Assembly: GCA_020854035.1 (NCBI GenBank)
Contig: JADZGE010000074.1
Span: forward strand, 1-41,953
Origin: Burkholderiales bacterium
GTDB taxonomy: Bacteria; Pseudomonadota; Gammaproteobacteria; Burkholderiales; SG8-41
DNA length: 41,953 nucleotides
Direction of reading: 5' to 3'
The notes below the pieces were generated by a model. That model was not told the origin of the DNA. It searched no databases and worked only from the letters and a program-made list of their open reading frames with translations. Positions 35,829 through 41,953 of the stretch are shown piece by piece. Every line of letters begins with the position of its first letter. Position 1 is the stretch's first letter. A program made the translations under genes and the position numbers.

Positions 35829-36601
35829 GCCAGGACGTGCGCGTACTCGATGGTTAGCGGCGCGTGGTCGGAGTAGCGCCGCCTCCGGTAGATCGCCGCA
35901 CGCTGCGCGCGCGCCGCGAGCCCGGGCGTCGCGATCTGATAGTCGATGCGCCACCCGACGTTCTTCGCCCAGGCCTGGCCGCGATTCGACCACCACGTGT
36001 ACTGCCCGGGGCGGGTATCGACCCGCCGGAAGACGTCCACCCAGCCGAGCTCGTCGAAGACCCGCGTGAGCCACGCGCGCTCTTCCGGGAGGAAGCCGGA
36101 GTTCTTCTGGTTGGAGCGCCAGTTCCTGAGATCGATCTCGCGATGCGCGATGTTCCAGTCCCCGCACAGTACGATTTCGCGCCCCTCCGCGGCGAGTTTC
36201 TTCAGATGCGGGAAGAAATGATCCATGAAGCCGAACTTCGCCGCCTGCCGGTGGGGGCCCGAGGATCCCGAGGGCAGGTACACCGACACGACGCTCAGGC
36301 GGCCGAAGTCGGCGCGGAGGTAGCGCCCCTCGCCGTCGATGCCGGGGTCGCCGACACCCGCCACGAGCCGGTCGGGCTCGCGCCGGCAGTAGAGCCCCAC
36401 GCCGCTGTAGCCCTTCTTCCGCGCGCAGTGGAAGTACCCCCGGTAGGCGCCCGGTTCGCGCATCTCCGGGTCGATATCCCCATCCTGGGCCTTCAGTTCC
36501 TGCACGCACACGACGTCGGCCTTCTGGCGCGGCAGCCAGCGCAGGAAGCCCTTGCGCGCGGCCGAGCGTATGCCGTTGAGATTCAAAGTTATAATCTTCA
36601 T
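35825..36601 (-). CDS. xth: Exodeoxyribonuclease III
   Basis: 258 residues. AP-endonuclease and 3'-exonuclease of base-excision repair. Catalytic motifs: [20 protein letters not shown] (metal Glu), [14 protein letters not shown] (Asp and Asn), WWSNRG and [12 protein letters not shown] (Asp-His). It is full length, divergent from pyrE across 96 bp and coupled to ampG downstream. Confidence 0.96.
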   Translation of the reverse strand: MKIITLNLNGIRSAARKGFLRWLPRQKADVVCVQELKAQDGDIDPEMREPGAYRGYFHCARKKGYSGVGLYCRREPDRLVAGVGDPGIDGEGRYLRADFGRLSVVSVYLPSGSSGPHRQAAKFGFMDHFFPHLKKLAAEGREIVLCGDWNIAHREIDLRNWRSNQKNSGFLPEERAWLTRVFDELGWVDVFRRVDTRPGQYTWWSNRGQAWAKNVGWRIDYQIATPGLAARAQRAAIYRRRRYSDHAPLTIEYAHVLA

Positions 36602-36697
36602 CGCGCGAATCGAGGCGGAAACACCGGCGCCGGTTCGACCGGATGTTCCGGCGGCGCGCCGGTCAACGCGCCGGAATCAGGCGGCGTGCGGCAACAC

Positions 36698-37351
36698 ATG
36701 GCAGACGACTTCAGGCAGGAATTCATCCGCTTCGCGATCGCGACCGGCGTCTTGCGTTTCGGTGAGTATCGGACCAAGGCCGGGCGCCTCTCGCCGTATT
36801 TTTTCGATGCCGGGCTGTTCCACGATGGCGCTTCGCTGAAGGCGCTCTCCGGATTCTACGCGAAAGCGATACGCGAAAGCGGCGTCGCCTTCGACATGCT
36901 GTTCGGTCCCGCCTACAAGGGCATACCGCTCGCCGCCGCGGTCGCGATCGCGCTCGCCGACGCCGGGCGCAACACCCCTTACAGCTACAACCGCAAGGAG
37001 GAGAAGGACCACGGCGAGGGCGGCAGCATCGTCGGGGCGCGGCTCGCCGGGAGGGTGCTGATCGTGGACGACGTCATATCCGCGGGCACCTCGGTGCGCG
37101 GGTCTGTCAACCTGATCAGGGGTTCGAACGCTATACCTGCGGCAGTCGTGATCGCCCTCGACCGCATGGAACGCGGCGCGGGCGAACTCTCGGCGGTTCA
37201 GGAAGTCCAACGTGGCTATAATATTCCGGTCGTCAGCATCGCCACGCTGGACGACCTCGTGCGCTGCCTCGCATCCGATCCGGAGCGCGCGGCGAGCCTC
37301 GAGGCGATCAGGAGGTACCGTGAACAGTATGGAGTCGGAACCCATGACTAG
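36698..37351 (+). CDS. pyrE: Orotate phosphoribosyltransferase
   Basis: 217 residues from ATG 36698; a GTG at 36686 is a minor alternative. It makes OMP from orotate and PRPP in pyrimidine synthesis. Motifs: FRTKAGR-like [30 protein letters not shown] flexible loop and [14 protein letters not shown] (PRPP site). A TATAAT on + strand at 36590-36595, inside the xth 5' codons, has no good -35. The next gene starts inside the pyrE 3' end, with its AGGAGG inside pyrE codons. Confidence 0.96.
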   Translation: MADDFRQEFIRFAIATGVLRFGEYRTKAGRLSPYFFDAGLFHDGASLKALSGFYAKAIRESGVAFDMLFGPAYKGIPLAAAVAIALADAGRNTPYSYNRKEEKDHGEGGSIVGARLAGRVLIVDDVISAGTSVRGSVNLIRGSNAIPAAVVIALDRMERGAGELSAVQEVQRGYNIPVVSIATLDDLVRCLASDPERAASLEAIRRYREQYGVGTHD

Positions 37352-38093
37352 CACCGCGCGTTCGCGCGCGTTGGCCGCGCTTGCCGTCGCCCTCGCGGGG
37401 GGGGTCGCCGCGCTCTCCGCGTTGTCCGCCGAGGCGCTCGCGCAGTCGAAGGACGCCGGCAAGCGGATCGTCTGCTGGAAGGACAAGAACGGCAAGGTGA
37501 TCGGCTGCGGCGACAAGGTCCCCCTGGAGTACCAGGACAGCGCGACGCGGGAGATGGACCGTTCCGGCGTCACGCGCAAGACGACGGAGTCGGCGGAAGA
37601 CGCCGCGAAGCGGCGCGCGCAGGAGCAGGAGGCCGCGCGCCTGAAGGCCGAGGAGGACAAGCGGCTCGCCGAGCAGCGCCGCCAGGACACGGCGCTCCTC
37701 AACACCTACACCAGCGTGAAGGAGATCGACCAGAAGCGCGACCGCGACCTGCAGCAGGCCGACATCCAGCTGGGCCAGATGAAAACCTCGCTCAAGAACA
37801 CGACCGACCGCTACAGCGAGGTGAAGGCGCGGTTCGACGCCGCGGCGAAGGACAAGAAGGGCGCATCGGCGGTGCTGAAGGACGAGCTTTCGAAAGCCGC
37901 GGCGGACCGGCAGCGGGCGGAGCAAAACGTCGCCGCGAAGGAAAAGGAGAAGGAAGCGATCTCGCAGCGTTACGCCGAGCAGAAGAAGCGCTACATGGAG
38001 CTTCGCGGCGAGGCGCCGGCTGCCGGCGCCGCGCCCGGCGCGCCTTCCGGCGCGGCGGCGACAGCCGCGCGCTCGGCGGAAAAGGCGAAGTAA
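37320..38093 (+). CDS. Secreted coiled-coil protein, DUF4124-like N-terminus
   Basis: 257 residues. The GTG is supported by AGGAGGTACC; ATG 37329 or 37347 would also work. A signal peptide ([26 protein letters not shown]) leads to [19 protein letters not shown], a DUF4124-like motif, then a long charged coiled coil (about 90-225: [18 protein letters not shown] and similar) and an Ala/Pro/Gly tail. Probably periplasmic with a structural or binding role; function unknown. Overlaps pyrE by 32 bp and is convergent with gatB, 16 bp away. Confidence 0.82.
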   Translation: MNSMESEPMTSTARSRALAALAVALAGGVAALSALSAEALAQSKDAGKRIVCWKDKNGKVIGCGDKVPLEYQDSATREMDRSGVTRKTTESAEDAAKRRAQEQEAARLKAEEDKRLAEQRRQDTALLNTYTSVKEIDQKRDRDLQQADIQLGQMKTSLKNTTDRYSEVKARFDAAAKDKKGASAVLKDELSKAAADRQRAEQNVAAKEKEKEAISQRYAEQKKRYMELRGEAPAAGAAPGAPSGAAATAARSAEKAK

Positions 38094-38109
38094 CGCCGGC
38101 CCTCGCCGG

Positions 38110-39573
38110 TCACCCGCCGGCCGGCGGCCAGGAAGCAAGCTTCCGCCGCAGTATCTCGTTCACCTGCTGCGGGTTCGCCTTGCCGCGGGTCGCCTTCATC
38201 ACCTGCCCGACGAGCGAGTGGAACGCCTTGTCCTTGCCGGCGCGGTAATCCGCGACCTGGCGGGGATTCGCGCCGATCACCTCGTCGCAGGCCCTTTCGA
38301 GTTCGCCACTGTCGGAAATCTGTCTCAACCCGCGCCGCTCGATGATCGCGTCGACGCCGCCCTCGCCGGACCACATCGCGTCGTCCACTTCCTTCGCGAT
38401 CTTCCCCGAGATCGTGCCGTCGGCCACGCGTTCGAGGAGCCGGCGCAGTTCGTCCGGCGCGACGGGTGATTCCCGGATCGATATGCCCCGCTCGTTCAGC
38501 TTCGCGTTGGTGCTGACGGCGATCCAGTTGGCGATCTGCCGGGCGAGCTCGCCCGGGGCCCCGGCGATCGCCCGCTCGAAGTAGTCCGCGGTGTCCGGAT
38601 CGGCCGTGAGAACGGCCGCGGTCGCCGCCGGTATCCCGAGTCCGGAGCTGAAGCGCGCGCGCTTCACCGTGGAAGGCTCGGGCATTGCGCGCCTCACCTC
38701 CTCGATCCATTCCTCGGAGATCGCGACGGGCAGCAGGTCCGGATCCGGAAAGTAGCGGTAATCGTGCGCGTCTTCCTTGGTCCGCATCGCGTGCGTTTCG
38801 CCCGAATCCGGATCGAACAGGACCGTCGCCTGTTCGACGCGACCCCCGCCTTCCAGTGTTTCGATCTGCCAGCGCGCCTCGTACTCGATCGCCTGCTGCA
38901 GGAAGCGGAACGAATTCAAGTTCTTGATCTCGCGGCGCGTGCCGAGCGGGCCGCCGGGACGGCGCACCGAGACGTTGGCGTCGCAGCGGAACGAGCCCTC
39001 CTGCATGTTGCCGTCGCAGATGCGGATCGAAGTGACGAGCCCGTGCAGCGCCCTTGCGTAGGCCACCGCCTCCTCCGCGCTCCTCATGTCGGGCTCGGAG
39101 ACGATCTCGAGGAGCGGCGTGCCGGCGCGGTTCAGGTCGATGCCCGAAACCTCGTGCATGCCCTCGTGGATCGACTTCCCCGCATCCTCTTCCAGATGCG
39201 CGCGCGTCAACCGGATGCGCTTCTCCCGGCCGTTGACATGTATGCCGATCGCGCCCCCGCGCACGATCGGCATTTCGTACTGGCTGATCTGGTAGCCCTT
39301 GGGCAGGTCGGGGTAGAAGTAGTTCTTGCGCGCGAAGATCGAGCGCCGGCTCACGTTCTCCGCGCTCATCGCGTTCACCGCGAGGCCGAAGCGGATGGCG
39401 CATTCGACGGCGCGCCTGTTGAGCACCGGCAGCACGCCCGGCAGCGCGATGTCCACCGCGCAGGCCTGCGTGTTGGGCGGCGCCCCGAAGGCGCTCGCCG
39501 CGCCCGAGAAGAGCTTCGAGCGCGTGAGGAGCTGCGCGTGGGTTTCCAGCCCGATGACGACTTCCCAGGTCAT
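38110..39573 (-). CDS. gatB: Asp/Glu-tRNA amidotransferase subunit B
   Basis: 487 residues, ATG 39573 ([15 protein letters not shown], canonical start). It binds the misacylated tRNA and activates the side chain for transamidation with GatA and GatC. Family segments: [48 protein letters not shown] and [16 protein letters not shown]. The C-terminal YqeY-like tail domain is present. Last gene of the gatCAB operon; an inverted repeat lies between it and gatA. Confidence 0.97.
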   Translation of the reverse strand: MTWEVVIGLETHAQLLTRSKLFSGAASAFGAPPNTQACAVDIALPGVLPVLNRRAVECAIRFGLAVNAMSAENVSRRSIFARKNYFYPDLPKGYQISQYEMPIVRGGAIGIHVNGREKRIRLTRAHLEEDAGKSIHEGMHEVSGIDLNRAGTPLLEIVSEPDMRSAEEAVAYARALHGLVTSIRICDGNMQEGSFRCDANVSVRRPGGPLGTRREIKNLNSFRFLQQAIEYEARWQIETLEGGGRVEQATVLFDPDSGETHAMRTKEDAHDYRYFPDPDLLPVAISEEWIEEVRRAMPEPSTVKRARFSSGLGIPAATAAVLTADPDTADYFERAIAGAPGELARQIANWIAVSTNAKLNERGISIRESPVAPDELRRLLERVADGTISGKIAKEVDDAMWSGEGGVDAIIERRGLRQISDSGELERACDEVIGANPRQVADYRAGKDKAFHSLVGQVMKATRGKANPQQVNEILRRKLASWPPAGG

Positions 39574-39588
39574 GTCACATCCAGATCG

Positions 39589-39685
39589 GCCGCGGAGGCG
39601 AGGAGACGCGGAGAAAAGCTGAAGCATTCTTCATGGGGAAACGACCTTTCGCGTCCTTCTCCGCGCCTCCGCGTCTCCGCGGCTA
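39589..39685. repeat. GCGGAG-type inverted repeat between gatA and gatB
   Basis: Left arm (39589-39617) with GCCGCGGAGGCGAGG and ACGCGGAGA words; right arm (39657-39685) is its complement type (TTCTCCGCGCCTCCGCG). The right arm contains the gatA stop codon (39683-39685). The arms are about 40 bp apart, and the transcript could form a strong hairpin inside the operon. Confidence 0.8.
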
Positions 39686-41146
39686 ATTCGTCTCGATCCC
39701 CGCGGGGGCCCGCGTGTGCCAGTCGGTCGCCTGCTGGTACTGGTGCCCGAGGTTCAGTATCCGCGCCTCGGCGAAGTAGTTGCCGATCACCTGCAACCCG
39801 ATCGGAAGCCCCCGGGCGTCGCAGCCGCATGGAATCGACATTCCCGGCAGCCCGGCAAGATTCGCCGGTATCGTGAAGATGTCGTTCAGGTACATCGTCA
39901 CCGGGTCGTCGGTCTTCTCGCCCAGACGGAACGCGGTCGTCGGGGTGGTGGGTCCCAGGATCGCGTCGCAGCGCTCGAACGCCCGCGCGAAGTCGCGCGC
40001 GACCAACCGGCGGATCTTCTGGGCCTGGAGGTAGTAGGCGTCGTAGTAGCCGTGCGAGAGCACGTAGGTGCCGATGAGGATCCGGCGCTTGACCTCCGCG
40101 CCGAAGCCCTGCGCGCGCGAGCGCGTGTAGAGCTCCGCGAGATCGCCGTACGCCGCGGCGCGGTGGCCGTAGCGCACGCCATCGTAGCGCGCGAGGTTGC
40201 TGGAAGCCTCCGCGGGGGCGAGCACGTAGTACACCGGCACCGCGAGCTTCATGCTGGGCAGCGTCACCTCGACCCGCTCGCAGCCGAGCCGCGCGAGCTC
40301 GGCGATCGCCGCCTCGACGGCGCGCAGCACCTCCGGCGCCGTGCCGGCGGCGAAGAACTCGCGCGGCAGGCCGATGCGCAGGCCGGCGAGCGGGCGGCCG
40401 AGGTCCCGCGTGTAGTCCTCCGCCGCGCGTTCGAGCGAGGTCGAATCGCGCGCATCGTGGCCCGCCATGCCGTTTAGCAGCAGCGCGAGGTCCTCGGCGC
40501 TCCGCGCCATCGGGCCGCCCTGATCGAGGCTCGACGCGAACGCGATCATGCCGTAGCGCGACACCACACCGTAGGTCGGCTTGAGCCCGCAGATACCCGA
40601 GAGCGCCGCGGGCTGGCGGATCGACCCCCCGGTGTCGGTACCGGTCGCGCCGGGCGCGAGCCGCGCCGCCACCGCGGCCGCCGACCCGCCCGAGCTGCCG
40701 CCGGGCACCCGCTCCGCGTCCCACGGGTTTCTCACGGGCCCGAACCACGACGTCTCGCACGACGAGCCCATCGCGAACTCGTCCATGTTGGTCTTGCCGA
40801 TGTTGACCGCGCCCTCCGCGTTGAGCCGCTCGATCACGTGCGCATCGTAGGGTGCCCGGAAATTGGCGAGCATCCGCGAGCCGCAGGTGGTGAGCCAGCC
40901 CGCCGCGCAAAAAATGTCCTTCTGCGCGATCGGAATCCCCGTCAACGGGCCGGCGTCGCCAGCCGCGATGCGGCGGTCGGCGGCTTCCGCCTGCGCCACG
41001 GTGGCGGCCGGATCGAGGCTGATGAAGCAGCCGTACTTGTCGTTTAATACGTTGATCCGGTTGAGGAAATGACGTGCCAGCTCGACGCTGGAGTAGCGCC
41101 GGGCGGCCAGTCCGGCGGCGAGTTCCTTGATGGTTGCGCGGTGCAC
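39683..41146 (-). CDS. gatA: Asp/Glu-tRNA amidotransferase subunit A
   Basis: 487 residues from GTG 41146 ([13 protein letters not shown]), the place where relatives start. The frame is open to a GTG at 41212 that would add 22 residues made of two [13 protein letters not shown] repeats. It releases ammonia from glutamine. Amidase-signature residues: Lys in IPIAQKDIF, Ser pair in [13 protein letters not shown] and [25 protein letters not shown]. With gatC and gatB it forms the charging complex needed where GlnRS or AsnRS is missing. Confidence 0.95.
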   Translation of the reverse strand: MHRATIKELAAGLAARRYSSVELARHFLNRINVLNDKYGCFISLDPAATVAQAEAADRRIAAGDAGPLTGIPIAQKDIFCAAGWLTTCGSRMLANFRAPYDAHVIERLNAEGAVNIGKTNMDEFAMGSSCETSWFGPVRNPWDAERVPGGSSGGSAAAVAARLAPGATGTDTGGSIRQPAALSGICGLKPTYGVVSRYGMIAFASSLDQGGPMARSAEDLALLLNGMAGHDARDSTSLERAAEDYTRDLGRPLAGLRIGLPREFFAAGTAPEVLRAVEAAIAELARLGCERVEVTLPSMKLAVPVYYVLAPAEASSNLARYDGVRYGHRAAAYGDLAELYTRSRAQGFGAEVKRRILIGTYVLSHGYYDAYYLQAQKIRRLVARDFARAFERCDAILGPTTPTTAFRLGEKTDDPVTMYLNDIFTIPANLAGLPGMSIPCGCDARGLPIGLQVIGNYFAEARILNLGHQYQQATDWHTRAPAGIETN

Positions 41147-41149
41147 GGG

Positions 41150-41209
41150 GGCGGGATGAGGGACCGGAGACGGGAGACCGGGCACCGGCACCGGGGAGGG
41201 GAGGCCGGG
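41150..41209. repeat. 27-bp tandem duplication before gatA
   Basis: The GC-rich stretch reads GGGACCGGAGACGGGAGACC and GGGGAGGGGAGGCCGG as two degenerate copies of a 27-bp unit (on the gatA strand PGLPSPVPV then PGLPSPVPH if translated). It lies in the gatC-gatA gap, on or just before the gatA start. Confidence 0.6.
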
Positions 41210-41272
41210 CACGCGCCTTTCACGAGAGCGCCGGCTTCACGCTTCCGGTATCGAATCCCGGTCTGCGGCCCC

Positions 41273-41560
41273 TTATTCGATGACCCTCGGCACGAGGTAG
41301 AGGCCGCCCTCGACCTGCGGCGCCAGCGCCTGGAACTCGGCGTGCCGGTCGGCTTCCGTGACCTCGTCCGCGCGCAGACGCTGAACGATGTCGAGGGCGT
41401 GGGACATCGGCTCGACGCCGTGCGTGTCGACGGCCTGCATTTCCTCGATGAGCTCGAAGACCCGCGCAAGCTGCCCGAGCACGGCCCGCGCCTCCTCGTC
41501 GTCGACCGCGATCCGCGCGAGGTGCGCGGCGCGCCTGACTTCATCGAGCGTGAGCGCCAT
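41273..41560 (-). CDS. gatC: Asp/Glu-tRNA amidotransferase subunit C
   Basis: 95 residues. [43 protein letters not shown] and the C-terminal [16 protein letters not shown] are GatC hallmarks. It stabilises the GatA-GatB complex. First gene of gatCAB, divergent from mreB across 96 bp. The last residues PRVIE resemble SBP tails only by chance. Confidence 0.97.
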   Translation of the reverse strand: MALTLDEVRRAAHLARIAVDDEEARAVLGQLARVFELIEEMQAVDTHGVEPMSHALDIVQRLRADEVTEADRHAEFQALAPQVEGGLYLVPRVIE

Positions 41561-41584
41561 GCGGAAAAATGAAAGGCGGCGGCC

Positions 41585-41613
41585 TTAAAAACGGAGGCCG
41601 CATAGGGTATCAT
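41585..41613 (+). promoter_or_regulatory. Weak candidate mreB promoter
   Basis: TTAAAA (41585-41590), 17-bp spacer, TATCAT (41608-41613), 43 bp before the mreB ATG. Both hexamers are poor matches. The 96-bp divergent gap with gatC must nevertheless hold promoters for both sides. A GCGGCC...GGCCGC hairpin overlaps it. Confidence 0.3.
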
Positions 41614-41623
41614 AACCGCTTGA

Positions 41624-41953
<330 letters not shown>

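Noticed and set aside
33486..35876. 796-codon + strand open frame over the second Bug gene and the AmpG-like gene
   Set aside because: Low-complexity Arg/Glu-rich translation opposite clear genes; shadow frame.
36576..36595. pyrE promoter TTGAGA/TATAAT within xth
   Set aside because: Only 8 bp separate the hexamers; the TATAAT alone is not enough.
38094..38125. Bidirectional terminator between the coiled-coil gene and gatB
   Set aside because: CGCCGGCC/GGCCGGCG can pair, but there is no T run on either side, and one arm is in gatB codons.

Overview
The window is high-GC DNA (clearly above 60 percent by eye) from a betaproteobacterium, probably an uncultured Burkholderiales-like lineage. The evidence is the gatCAB operon divergent from mreB, a permease-less regulatory PTS (EIIA-HPr-EI), a GshA of the ferrooxidans type followed by GshB, metX-metW, and two Bug/TctC-family periplasmic binding proteins. 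Both window edges cut genes: groEL on the left and mreB on the right.

Layout. 1-4.6 kb: end of groEL with a strong terminator, then gshA, gshB and a Crp/Fnr regulator that overlaps gshB. 4.6-14.9 kb: an accessory array on the + strand of PF04392-type orphan ABC substrate-binding protein (SBP) genes. Four are intact and several are remnants. Between them sit PIN-domain toxin-antitoxin (TA) modules, all on the - strand, and one AAA/DUF4143 ATPase. 14.9-22.2 kb: a hybrid histidine-kinase cascade (dCache-HAMP-GAF-HisKA kinase, single-domain receiver, receiver-cyclase), a DUF559 nuclease-like gene inside nested inverted repeats, a broken S23/four-helix-bundle gene between heptamer arrays, a large lipoprotein and a membrane cyclic-nucleotide-binding protein. 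22.4-24.9 kb: PTS operon. 25.1-27.1 kb: promoter, SAM-II-like riboswitch and terminator-like hairpin, then metX and metW. 27.1-31.4 kb: - strand catabolic operon (Bug SBP, fumarylacetoacetase, amidohydrolase, FAH-family hydrolase). 31.7-36.6 kb: amidohydrolase, a second Bug SBP, AmpG-like MFS and exonuclease III. 36.7-41.9 kb: pyrE, a coiled-coil secreted protein, gatB-gatA-gatC, and the start of mreB.

The most unusual part is 5.6-14.9 kb. Wherever a TA module or the ATPase sits between SBP genes, the upstream SBP stop codon still overlaps a start codon, and the downstream side carries the last codons of an SBP gene. Those last codons overlap the next start in most cases (ATGA/GTGA). The simplest reading is that an operon of tandem, translationally coupled SBP genes has repeatedly had individual members replaced by TA/ATPase cargo. 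The last surviving SBP tail overlaps the start codon of the histidine kinase, so kinase and SBPs were probably one operon. No ABC permease or ABC ATPase is present in the window, so the SBPs may serve sensing rather than transport (inference).

A second theme is interspersed inverted-repeat DNA of several kinds: heptamer arrays, CCTTCCCCC hairpins, GCGGAT-type and GCGGAG-type arrays. It has invaded intergenic spaces and even supplies the last codons of metX, the histidine kinase stop region and the gatA stop. No transposase, integrase, rRNA, tRNA or CRISPR array was found.
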